Assembly (NCBI RefSeq): GCF_015706575.1 | Contig: NW_024037065.1 | Span: forward strand, 992,001-1,056,000 | DNA length: 64,000 nt | Direction: 5' to 3' | Origin: Patiria miniata | Lineage: Eukaryota; Echinodermata; Asteroidea; Valvatida; Asterinidae | Part shown: piece by piece, positions 44,336 through 53,944 of the stretch | Position numbering within the stretch: the stretch's first letter is position 1 | Layout: the number at the start of each line of letters is the position of its first letter | The notes under the pieces: model-generated | What the model was told of the DNA's origin: nothing | Databases searched by the model: none | Seen by the model: only the letters and a program-made list of their open reading frames with translations | Made by a program: the position numbers and the translations under genes

Positions 44336-45203
44336 CCATGTCAATCTCCTTCGAAAATGGAAGTCTTGAGACCCCCAAGAAGGTGTAAACATGTGTTTTC
44401 CTGACAGCGCTAATGGAAGGAGTGATAAAGATGTCTGGCAAGAAGACAGTGTTCATCAACACTGAGCTCGAGGCTGATAACCAAAACCAGTGTCAAAGTC
44501 TCCTGAAATCACATCATGCAGTATTTTCTCACAACCCGGGTTTAACCCACATCACAGAATTTGACATTAGGCTGACAGACAACACGCCTATCACCCAGAA
44601 GTGCTACACCGTTCCACACACCCAAAGACAATCTATGAGGAATGAACTGGAATCACTACTCCAATATTGAACATTATCGAAAAGGCATGTAGTCCATGGG
44701 CAAGCCCTACAATGTTTGTCCCAAAAAAAGGTGGTAAACTGAGACTAGTGCAAGACTATCGCACGTTGAACAGCGTGACAGAACTTGATGCATACCCAAT
44801 GCCACTGATCGAGACGATTGTGGATAAGGTTGGACAATCACGAGTAATTTCGACACTTGACTTGACAAAGGGAAATTACCAGATTCCGATTAAGAAGGAT
44901 GTCAGGCCAAAAAGTGCATTTGTCACGCCCTTCGGACACTTTCAATTCACGAGAATGGCATTCGGTTTCAAAAATGCTCCCGCTTGCTACCAACGAATGA
45001 TGGACACTGTACTGGATGGTGTCAAGGGAGCTCAAGCCTTTCTCGATGATGTGATCATCTGCAGTGACACATGGGATGAACATTTGGACAGACTGGGTGA
45101 AGTGCTAGATAGGCTTCAGAAAGCAGGGTTGACTGCAAACCATCAAAGTGTCGAATTGCAACAACACAAACTGAGTATTTGGCAAGCTTGTGGGACAGGG
45201 TGA
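44336..45203 (+). pseudogene. Gmr1-like integrase end and reverse transcriptase
   Basis: After the transposon the integrase C-terminus finishes with HVNLLRKWK and a stop region. RT follows at once: ITEFDIRLTDNTPITQKCYTVP (44555-44616), SPWASPTMFVPKKGGKLRLVQDYR (44690-44762), STLDLTKGNYQIPI with catalytic Asp (near 44860), FTRMAFGFKNAPACYQRMM and the FLDDVII box (near 45045). A frameshift separates 44413-44670 from 44667-45203. Normal gypsy elements have RT before integrase, so this order assigns the Gmr1 type. RT acids are intact but the frame is broken. Confidence 0.85.
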
Positions 45204-45800
45204 AGTGAGTCCCCTGACTGATAAGGTTGATGCTGTTCGCCAGTTTTCTAGGCCGAAAACAAAGAAACAAGTGAGGCGATTTCTGGGAGGCTTTTCAATG
45301 AAGGCCGCACCCCTGACTGACCTGCTGAAAAAGACAAAACCTAACCAAATCATCTAGACAACAGACTGTGAACAGGCATTTCAAACCCTAAAATCTGATC
45401 TGACCAAGTCGCCCGTACTCCGCATAGCCAACCACTTCCTGCCATTCCTGGTTCAAACGGATGCGTCAGAGAAGGCCGTTGGAGCCGTATTGAGCCAAAT
45501 CCACTGTGGAAAAGAACACCCGATTGCATTCCGATAAAAAAACTGACAGAAACACAACATAGATGGTCTACAGTGGAGCGTGAACTGTATGCAATCATAT
45601 TTGCAATTGAACAATTCAAGTACTATCTGTACGGTACACATTTCAATGTCCAGTCTGACCACAAACCACTTACCTGGCTGCAAACCATGAAAAATCAAAA
45701 CAGCAGATTGATGAGATGGTCAAGCTGCTACAGCAATACCAGTTTACAGTTCAGCATCATAGTGGTAAAACTAGTGCAAACTGTGACTTTGTGAGCAGAC
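45204..45800 (+). pseudogene. RNase H of Gmr1-like element
   Basis: Continues in a shifted frame: FSRPKKQ-type connection (near 45240), LKSDLTKSPVLRIANHFLPFLVQTDASEKAVGAVLSQ (45390-45500, catalytic Asp in QTDAS), WSTVERELYAIIFAIEQFKYYL (45566-45625, Glu) and FNVQSDHKPLTWL (45644-45682, Asp). Stops near 45356 and 45536 and frame changes break it. It ends about 300 bp before the 3' LTR. Confidence 0.8.
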
Positions 45801-46095
45801 CGTTTGATGAATGAGTTTTGACAAAATTTGTACTGAATGTGCAAGTAGTTACCAGTCTTGGAGGTTCATGATTGTATCTGAAATATAATTTGATGAAATT
45901 GTATTTCATGATGAAAAGATTTCAAATATGTGACAAATATTAATGTTTTCATGTAAAATTACCTTAATTACATTGGATATTGACTAAATTGTTTTTAAGT
46001 GAACTGACTAATAGGATAGACATTGCCTTTTCAAAACATTATTTATGTTTATGCTCAGTTTGTCGCTAATAATAACTCAATGGGGAGGGGAGTAA
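45801..46095 (+). other. 3' untranslated part of gypsy element with polypurine tract
   Basis: AT-rich and non-coding. TGGGGAGGGGAG (46081-46092) lies just before the LTR and is the expected polypurine tract. Confidence 0.7.
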
Positions 46096-46256
46096 TGTTA
46101 CGGTTCAGTAATTAATACAAGCCACATTATGTAACAAACCATTCTACCATGAGACTGTGCATGCAACACCGCACTATACCAATAAAATCAATTCGAAACC
46201 AAAGACGAAACGAGCAACATCGTGTTATTTCATCTTGTCAAAACCAGGCCGTAATA
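46096..46256 (+). repeat. 3' LTR of Gmr1-like element
   Basis: 161 bp, beginning TGTTACGG after the polypurine tract and ending CCGTAATA directly before the ATTGC duplication. It contains an AATAAA near 46181. It is short for a gypsy LTR. Confidence 0.75.
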
Positions 46257-46555
46257 ATTGCGCCCACAAGGTGCCATCCCTTTTTTTCTGTCACTATGAT
46301 AGTTCCCCACTTACACAATACCAATTTAATGCAGTGTTACAGAAGGCACATACTTTTGCTGGGCTTTCGGATCAGGGCGTTCGGGGGCATTCTTTTCGTA
46401 TCGGGGCAGCGTCCTCGTCCTCTAAATAAGGGATATCTGAGGTTGACATTCGGGACATGGGGCGTTGGAGTTCGGATGCGTTTAAATCATATTCCAGTTT
46501 GCCATTTGATAGCAGCCTCACCTGTTACTTTACAGTCTCATGGTAGTGCATGAAT
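46257..46555 (+). pseudogene. Tyrosine recombinase C-terminus of Ngaro copy 2
   Basis: Resumes at ATTGCGCCCACAAGG exactly where copy 2 was cut at 30286. It carries the HSFRIGAAS box with His and Arg intact (Arg is Cys in copy 1). A stop follows at SSSK, and the last part with the Tyr is in another frame (DMGRWSSDAF then a changed SY-like site). Confidence 0.8.
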
Positions 46556-46905
46556 TGCAGGGTGCGCCGGTTAGGAAAACAGGCCCTCCCCCCAACAAAT
46601 TATGGCTTTGTGGCTTAGTATTCTCCATATACTTCCTGCTAGAATTAGTCTTGCATTCCTTCGCATTTTATAAAGATGCTGTGTGGATAATTGGAGAGTC
46701 GCTCATCCGCCGGGCACAACAGCAGCTTGATCTCCTTGTTCGGGTTACTTGGCGAGGAAAAGGTGGTGCAGGGAAACTGATTTTCCTTCCATGCTGGACG
46801 ACCTCAGTCGTACCCAGCCCCCACCGGCGTTGTTAATCATTCACTTTGGCACTAATAATTTAGTGGATATTGATTGAGTATGGCCTCCGGCAAAAGATCT
46901 CTGTT
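46540..46905 (+). pseudogene. SGNH-hydrolase-like module of Ngaro copy 2
   Basis: 98-codon frame matching copy 1: hydrophobic LCGLVFSIYFLLELVLHSF, then WIIGESLIRRAQQQ (block I, Gly-Asp-Ser changed to Gly-Glu-Ser) and RVTWRGKGGAG. A frameshift follows, and IIHFGTNNLVD (block III-like) lies in the next frame at 46835-46870. Together with copy 1 it implies an ancestral Gly-Asp-Ser-Leu motif. Confidence 0.6.
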
Positions 46906-47035
46906 CTTTTACGATACTATGCCGCTTTCTTCCCTAATACATGCGTCACACCATGGGTATGTTTTTTCCCAAGGCGGACATCACAGTGGGTAGTTCTGAC
47001 TTAAGTGATACAACGCTAGAACAAATTACTATGTT

Positions 47036-47242
47036 ATGACATCAAAAGTTTGCAATGAAAATATAAATAATTTAATTAAATTCCAAATGCCTACTTACAA
47101 AAATTCTGGATTCGTTTTAATTTCTAAATATTACTATGCTTTAAACCCACCACCATTTAATTATGTACATCAGTTCCACGCTCTGTCTGAGGGGGTCAAT
47201 GGCACAATGTTGGGACTAGTGCCCCGACTCAGTTACACTTAG
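47036..47242 (+). other. Conserved C-terminal tail ORF of Ngaro
   Basis: 68 codons reading CNENINNLIKFQMPTYK, then SGFVLI-KYYYALNPPPFNYVHQF. Copy 1 has the same frame (21556-21365) with mostly conservative differences. It probably is the end of the SGNH-containing protein. No domain of its own was recognised. Confidence 0.55.
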
Positions 47243-47251
47243 CTGTACACG

Positions 47252-48227
47252 TGTCAAACACTAAAACACGAACCATTAATTTGGAAATATCAACATCGAT
47301 CATGGCTGTTCACAAAGAGAAAACCTGACCTCTGCTGGTGTCTATAAAGCTATACATTTTCCATTTCCCATTCTTAAACTACAATGGCGGAACCAACCCA
47401 ACCCGACCCCCCTCCACCCCCAACCCTTTGTATACTTAAATTACCCAGAAGCAAACACTTTTTGAAAATTTTCAAACTTTCAGCCTCGGAATATGGAGGT
47501 TTGCCTCACCCACCCCACATGACTCCCCAACACATCCAACCCAGAAGCAAAACCTTTAACATTTTAAAACCCTCATGCACCAACCCCACATGACCCCCCA
47601 ACGCACCCAACCCCCACCCAGAAGCAAAAACTTTATAACATTTTTGCCTCACCCACCCCACGTGACCTCCCCCCCCCAAGCAAAACCCAGTTTAACATTT
47701 TAAAACCCTCATCCACCCCACGTGACCCCCCCCCAACCCATCGCACCCCCCCCCCCACCCAGAGGCAAAAACTTTAACATTTTAAAACTTTTAGCCTCGG
47801 AATATGGAGGGCTGCCTCACCAAACCCACGTGAACTCCCCCCCCCCCCCCGAAGCAAAGCCCAGTTTAACATTTTTAAAACCCTCACCCACCCCACGTGA
47901 CGACCCAACACCCATCGCACCCAACCCCACAACCAACACACCACCCAGAAGCAAAACATTTTAACATTTTAAAACTTTCAGCCTCGGAATATGGAGGGCT
48001 GCCTACCCCTCCCCCCCCCCCCCATCGCACCCAACCCCACAACCAACCCCCCACTCCGAAGCAAAAAGTGTTTAACATTTTTAAATATTCAGCCTGAATA
48101 CGGAGGGCTGCCTCACCCACCCCATGTTAAAACATTTTTTCCTGAATGCGGACAGCCGGCCTGCCTCGCCCTCGCCTCCCCACCCCAAAAACTTAAAACA
48201 TCTTAAAACTTTAATTGGTATTACATT
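47252..48227. repeat. Degenerate satellite with CCCCAC/GAAGCAAA and GCCTCGGAATATGGAGG motifs
   Basis: From about 47380 to 48170, AGAAGCAAAA-ACTTTAACATTTTAAAAC segments recur about every 90-105 bp, separated by C-rich ACCCCACGTGACC stretches. GCCTCGGAATATGGAGGGCTGCC recurs at 47484, 47793, 47981 and 48092, giving a higher-order unit. Proline/threonine-rich open frames here are repeat artefacts. Confidence 0.75.
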
Positions 48228-48540
48228 CAGTCGAACACTGATAAGTGCACTGTTAGTACATTATCCTGCTTATAACAAGGAAAATGTGGGGTCCCAAGTT
48301 TTTGTTTTTCATTACTGATAATACAGTCAAACCTCAATAAGAAGAGCACTGTTAATACAAAGTTCCTGTTATAACAAGGACAGTTTTAGGTCCCAAGCCT
48401 GTTTTTCTTTGTTTTTCACTCCTGACAATACAATGTTACTATAACAAGGTATTTGTTTAAGTCCCAAGGACCTCTTATTAATGAGGTTCGACTGTACAAG
48501 GTACCTGTTATAACAAGGTAATTTGTAAAGTCCCAAGCAC
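48228..48540. mobile_element. Pogo-like MITE interrupted by a second copy
   Basis: CAGTCGAACACTGATAAG (48228) starts a copy that shares CACTGTTA-TACA, TATAACAAGG and GGTCCCAAG with 48324-48494. After that inner element the sequence continues with TGTTATAACAAGG and AGTCCCAAGCACC (48498-48540). The outer right end is not clear. Confidence 0.5.
48324..48494. mobile_element. Pogo/Tigger-like MITE, 171 bp
   Basis: Terminal inverted repeats CAGTCAAACCTCAATAAG / inverse CAGTCGAACCTCATTAAT, with TA on both sides (48322-48323, 48495-48496). CAGT start and TA duplication are typical of pogo/Tigger elements. Non-coding. Confidence 0.8.
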
Positions 48541-49527
48541 CTATAAATGCTTAAACTAGAAAGCATTTGCTCCAAGCTAAAAGTGTTTACTTTGTACTTA
48601 GACAATTTTGCTAGACTATTAGCATTTACTTCATTTGGTATAAATAAAAAGAGTAAATGCTTCAGACTTGGAGAATTGTCTGGGTTGGGGCAACCTTGTA
48701 AAGGAGAAGCAAATACTAGTTTTCAAAACAGCGGGTTTTGTAAATGTTTTTAACATACAGAGCACTTGTACCAGGTTTCAAAAAAAGAAATCTGGCATAG
48801 TTGGCCAACTATTTCTGGGAACATTCTTGGGCGCAAGAACATTTTTACCTATACCAAAAATAGCATTTGCTTTTCCTTAATGCTCTTACTCCGAAGTACA
48901 TGCTCTTGCTGTTTGCTTAAACTTCCTAGCATTTGCTAGTTTTTATACATACTACCCAATATTTAGAGTACATGTACATGTAGATCTGAAGAGAAATGGG
49001 CGGAATAAACCAAATTATACCGCCCATTTCTCCTCACTGTCCTTAGGTTTGGAGCACAGGTTGAGGACCTTCGCATTTGGGCCTCCGGATGTTTTTTTGT
49101 TTCGTTTGGTTCCCCTATCCGGGCGAATGTGGAACAGTATCCTGAAAAAAAGAAAAAACAATATAAATCATCCATGTTACTGAAAGTGGATTGGAGAAGT
49201 GAATTCTACACAAATTAACGATCACCCCCGTCCAAAAAAAAAAAAAATGTTTTGCTGCTGTTGCTGGTGAATTTTGTTAGTGACCTTTGAATAGAACGTA
49301 TACTTTATAAAACACTTTGAAAAAAGACTGAACATTTTTTTTAAGGTCCCCCTCTCAAAAAGGAGAAATTAACAGCCTTTAACCATCTCTCTTGCCACCT
49401 CATGTGGGCAGACTCAAGATATTCATGTAGGAGCAAGTCATGGTTGTAAGCTCAGACAGTTGGCCTGCAAAAGAATGTCTTACTGGTTTTTAAAGAAAAT
49501 CCCAAAATACAGTACTGTTTAACACTG
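48541..49527. other. No gene seen
   Basis: AT-rich, with an A run near 49235 and repeated AGCATTTGCT-like words (48560-48930). No coding support. Confidence 0.4.
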
Positions 49528-49530
49528 TAA

Positions 49531-49668
49531 AGGCCAGTTCATACTTTATGCAAATGCGAAAGCAAAGCGAATTTCATGATGTCATCAATTGTCGTTTCAT
49601 TGTGATGTTCGCCGTTACCCAGACGAATTCGCTTCGCTCTTAAATTCGTGTGGAGGATGAACCGGCCT
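49531..49668. mobile_element. Harbinger-like MITE, 138 bp
   Basis: Begins AGGCCAGTTCATAC and ends ATGAACCGGCCT, with TAA at both flanks (49528-49530, 49669-49671). The internal ATTCGCTTCGC is inverted against GCGAAAGCAAAGCGAAT. A 3-bp TAA duplication is characteristic of PIF/Harbinger MITEs. Confidence 0.8.
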
Positions 49669-49671
49669 TAA

Positions 49672-51236
49672 AGGGCAGCAAAACATACTTGGTATTTTGA
49701 AGTCTCAAATTGGTACGCCTGAAATTATTTTTTTGTATTTGTACCTCTGCATATTAAGTTCAAGGGTTATTGCAAATTGAAGACATAGAAACTGCTTGGA
49801 GGAAGGACGCACAGTGTATCTGTACAGTACCAACGAAACAGACGGTTTGCTTCTTACTGACGAATGGGTTGTGACCTGCAGAATAGGCAAAAACTGAGAC
49901 ATTCAAATTAATAAGAAACAAGGAAAGCTGTGCATACTGCAGTGCATGTATTGCAGAGAAAATAGTATCTCCTTCCCAATGTGAGTGTCACAATCAAGTT
50001 TACATTATCCTGCTAATGAATGTTTATGAGGCCAGTGTCTATCAAAATGCACTGAGGACATTCTGCACAGGTATGCTGTTAACTCTATTTTACAATTGGA
50101 GCCACAACTTGTTAACAATTGAATAAAAAATATACAAAGCAGACTTCATTCATTCTATGTGTAAAATGTAGGATTCATTTCAAGAAAAATGATCATCCCA
50201 CCAGTATATTTTGGTCTTGGAGTCTGCTAGATTGATACCTAAACCATGTCCTAGTGCAGTTGTCACAAGAAAGTCTTCAGGATCACTACCGGCACGTCAA
50301 ATTATTTTTAACTACGCGTCTTACATTTTGTACATGTACCTGCAAACGCTATCAATGAGCTGGTCACAGTCATGTCCTCTAATTCCTCCATGCCTGCAGT
50401 TTCCTGTTGAACCCAAACGATGAAGGTCAAAGTAACTGTCGGCCAAAATCAGAATTTTTTGGAAAAAGTGGCTCCGAATTTCTTTTGGCCTGAAATATGT
50501 TTTGAAAAGGGAAATGGGATAGGGGGGGGGGGGGTTGACCTTGTCAATGAACCAATAGTGCAGTGCTGGCGGTTGTCAAGTGGGTTCTAATTTTTTATAG
50601 GAATTTTTTTTTTTTGGGCGGCTGGTGTTCACAGAATACCATGAATATTGCCAAGATCCCATTTCATTTTAGTGCTAATTCTGAAAAAGTTCTGCAAATT
50701 CTGCAATGCACGGATAACCAGTTTTATATTCATAAGATGAATTTGCGGCGGACTGATGTAAGGGCTGGGCATGGGCCTTAACCAGTTGCTGCTGGATGAC
50801 GTATAAATACGCGCCGGCAACGTGTGGACACGTCCACTGTCCACCATGCATTTCTACACACCGTATTTTGAACTTGAACTTGGCCGCTGTGCACGGCCTA
50901 TCGTTGTGGAAAATACCGCTCCGTGTGGTGTCTCGGAGTGTTGCAATGTATGAGATTTTGGCGAGAAGAATCATACAATTAATGTAGCAATTACTCTCAA
51001 GAGTCAGTATTTGAGGTGCTTGACGTGATTTTAAATGTTGGCCAATATGTTTTGCCTTTTTAATAAAAAAATATTTTTCGGCCAAAATAAATCCAGTCGT
51101 CAAGTCAAGCCTTTGCTCCAACAGTGCAATTATCTCTGCTGGGTTCTTTTTGTTCACCCCATCGGTTACAACAAGCTTGTTATAATTTACCAGTAAACAT
51201 CCTTTTACACAGTAAGAAATAGAAGAATATGTATAC
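49672..51236. other. No supported gene; poly-G at 50521-50534
   Basis: A 187-codon minus-strand open frame (51238-50675) has no recognisable domain or repeat relationship and is not called. A TATA-like GTATAAATACGC sits at 50801. Otherwise no feature. Confidence 0.4.
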
Positions 51237-51980
51237 ACTGTAAAAAATTTCTGTTGTTTTACTTATAATTTTTGTTTGTTATATGCTTTTACATTTTAAT
51301 AACTGTAAATTAACTTTTTTTCCTGTAAACTTTTCTGTTTTTAAGCATTTTTATGTCTTTTACCAAAACTTTTGTTATTTAAATATAAAACTTGTCAAAA
51401 TAGGTAAATTATTTAAACATTTTGTTATTTTTACATATTTTTTGTGTGAAAGCACAATTATTTCTTATTTTACAAGATATCTTTAAAATTACAATTTAAA
51501 ACGTACTTTTACTTCTATCGCATGTTTTCATTATTAGCATATTCAATTTTTCTACAACCACTTGGTAAAGGTGTAAACAGAGCCTCTGTTTTTACACGGA
51601 ATGTGTGTTCATAAAAAAAATCTGTTTTCCTTACATATAATTTTTGTTTGTAATATACTTTTACATTTCAATAAATGTAAATTAACTTTTTGCTGTAAAC
51701 TTTGCTGTTTTAAAACATTTTATGGGTCTTTCACCAACACTTTTGTTATTTAAAATAAAACTTGTCAAAAAAGACACATTATGAAAAAAAAAACTTTTAC
51801 ATCTTTCTGATGGTTAAAGCACAAGTATTTGTTATTATACAAGAAGTTTAAAATTACAATAAAAAAAGGAATTACTACTTTACTACTGTTGCATGTTTTC
51901 AATATTAATTATTCCATTTTTCTACAACTACTAAAGCTATAAACAGAGGCTCTGTTTTTTTACACAGAATGTGTGTTTGT
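51237..51980. repeat. Two tandem units of about 372 bp, AT-rich
   Basis: Unit 1 (51237-51608) and unit 2 (51609-51980) share ordered landmarks: ATAATTTTTGTTTGT, TGTAAATTAACTTTTT, TTTGTTATTTAAA-ATAAAACTTGTCAAAA, GCATGTTTTCA and CAGAG-CTCTGTTTTTACAC-GAATGTGTG. A diverged partial third unit may continue to about 52100. The left edge TACACTGTAAAAAA resembles a TIR of the CACTCTAAAAA type. No matching right end was found. Confidence 0.7.
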
Positions 51981-53349
51981 TAATGCTTTGACATTTACAA
52001 GTAATACTTAATGTAGCCGTGTCTGTAAATTTAACATATTCGGGGTATTTCAACGCATACTTTGTAATTTTACGATGATTTGTAAAAATGCAGTGAAATT
52101 ATGTTCATGCTTTAGTTTGTTCTGTTATGACTGTCGTGTCGTAAATATACACCTTTTTTTGTTCACAAGAATTTGCAAAAACGACGGAATAAATCCATAT
52201 ACGGCCAGGTTTTTCACAAGTTTTTACTTGATTTTTATCGCTTAAAGGCCTAGCCTAGTCCTGTTCGATTCCTGTTCTATTGCATCAAATTTTGTAATTT
52301 TGTACGCTATAAATATTCCTTCTGCATTTGGTTTATATCTGGAAAAAAAAGTTTGGTTTTTGGTTCCCTTCATTTGTCTGACCAAAATCGAACACCATAA
52401 TTTCTGTTAGTACTGCATGGGTGCTTAAATGGTGTGTTCTTAATTATTAAAAGCAGTGCAGTCCAGTAATAAAAGCAGTGGACAGAAGGCCTGGCCTACG
52501 TACGTATGTTGTCTTTAAGCTTTACAAGCTGTCTCTTCAATTCACAACCGTTCTGTTTTGGATCACGCTTGGCGGCTTCAATGACGTTATCTTTCGGGCG
52601 GCAGCCAATCAGAGTGCAGTAACTACGTCGGGCGCGCGTGATTTGTGATGTACCAGTACAGTAAAATCTGTACACACACCTAGTAGCTACGTACGTACGT
52701 ACGTACGTGCCTATTGTGTACGGTATATGCGCACACGCATTTGAGGCTAGGCGTGCATGGGCGATCAACGACGAAACTTCATTGTTTTCTTTTCAGTTCA
52801 GCTATAAAGGTAAAGTTTTTGAGCCAATTCTTCTAGTAAGTTCAGATTTGAGATCAAACCCACCAAATCGTTTGATTTTCTTGAGAAACGCTTACATCTG
52901 CATACAATATAGCTGTGTCCACTATATAGACCTATGCTATATGTCCGTACGCGGGATTAACCACAAGGCCTAGGCTTTATGTACAGCACATTGGAACTGC
53001 ATGTTGTTGAAAATATTAAGCATGACATGACCGTTTCCCTACGTCATGAAGGCCCCTGTGTGTATAGGCTTAGCATGTTCTTACCGTCTTTCTTTGACAC
53101 CATGACGTTGTTTTGACATCTGGAAATTAGGCTAGCTGGCTAGGGTTAGTCTTTTTTACGGTTAGGCAAGCATTTCTCAGTTTATGAAACGTTGTTAGCA
53201 TTAGGCCTGTGAGTGTGACTGTGACAAGTTGGCTTGTCCCTACTGTTGATTGTTTTGATAGGATAGGGCACAAAATTTAACATTGCAGGGGGGTCGTTGG
53301 AGGTCAATGCGTATCTTAGTGAAGCCAAATGTCTCTTTGTACATGAAAC
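51981..53349. other. Upstream region of zinc-finger gene; (ACGT)n microsatellite
   Basis: No gene. (TACG)n lies at 52689-52708. If the downstream gene has an upstream promoter or 5' exon it should be here, but none could be defined. Confidence 0.4.
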
Positions 53350-53931
53350 ATGTCCTGTATTTGTCAGTTGTGTCGACACTCAACATCCTCCTTGAAGGCC
53401 TATACCACCCGCCAACGTGTCCATAGAAATGTTCATAATTTCAGATTCCCTTGTGGTGTCCCAGGATGTTCGCTGTCATTTGCCTCATACGCCTCATTGA
53501 ATAGTCATGTGACTCGCAATCATAGCAAATATCGAAAAGACAACCCCTGTCGATTAAAAAGTATGGAACCCATAGATGTCAAATGCAAAGTCAGGATTTG
53601 TCAACAACATTTCGAAAACAAAAGCGATTTGATTAGGCATATGAAGTATCACATTGAATGGGGAATACAGATAGAATGTCCATTCGTTTCCTGTTCAAAG
53701 TGTTTTTGTAATATATCCTTCTTAGCATCTCACATTTCCAAAAATCATCGAGAATGGTCAGCCCCAGTAAAATCCTCTGAATGTTTTGTTGAAAACCAGA
53801 ACTTGGGTCTACCTCTCATGGAGGAGCAGAATGTTGGTAAAATGCATGGCGATGATGAACCATCTTGTTCTTACGAGGCAAATGAAACTTGTGATGAAAG
53901 TAAAATCGAAGTGGAGTCCCTGGTCACAAAT
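53350..53931 (+). CDS. Exon 1 with C2H2 zinc fingers
   Basis: 194 codons to the donor. Fingers: FPCGVPGCSLSFASYASLNSHVTRNH (35-58), VKCKVRICQQHFENKSDLIRHMKYH (77-101) and IECPFVSCSKCFCNISFLASHISKNH (108-133), plus a degenerate CQLC pair at 6-9. A Glu/Ser-rich acidic tail follows. It likely binds nucleic acid. The ATG at 53350 is the first in frame. An earlier exon cannot be excluded. Confidence 0.7.
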
Positions 53932-53944
53932 GTAAGTTTTTACA

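Larger units (their letters stand above)
30287..46256 (+). mobile_element. Gmr1-like Ty3/gypsy retrotransposon (integrase upstream of RT), mosaic and interrupted
   Basis: The insertion is flanked by ATTGC (30282-30286, 46257-46261). The ends begin TGTTACGG and finish CCGTAATA, a 7/8 inverted match. Inside, after a foreign RT segment, are gag, CCHC knuckle, protease, integrase zinc finger, integrase core, then RT and RNase H, then a polypurine tract and 3' LTR. Integrase before RT in a gypsy-type pol is the defining order of Gmr1-like elements known from deuterostomes. Two DNA transposons split the integrase (34815-40498, 41371-44333). Stops and frameshifts show the copy is old. Confidence 0.8.
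28308..47251 (+). mobile_element. Ngaro-type retrotransposon copy 2, split by nested insertions
   Basis: Ngaro sequence occupies 28308-29493, 30121-30286 and 46257-47251. It is interrupted by a fold-back insertion (29494-30120) and by the Gmr1-like element 30287-46256. At the latter, the pentamer ATTGC occurs before (30282-30286) and after (46257-46261), and the uninterrupted sequence in copy 1 reads straight across with one ATTGC. Like copy 1 it lacks gag and most of RT, beginning at the thumb (TGACACCATGC). It is inverted relative to copy 1. Confidence 0.85.

Noticed and set aside
50675..51238. 187-codon minus-strand open frame
   Set aside because: No recognisable domain, biased composition of AT-rich DNA, and it overlaps plus-strand frames equally. 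Not enough to call a gene.
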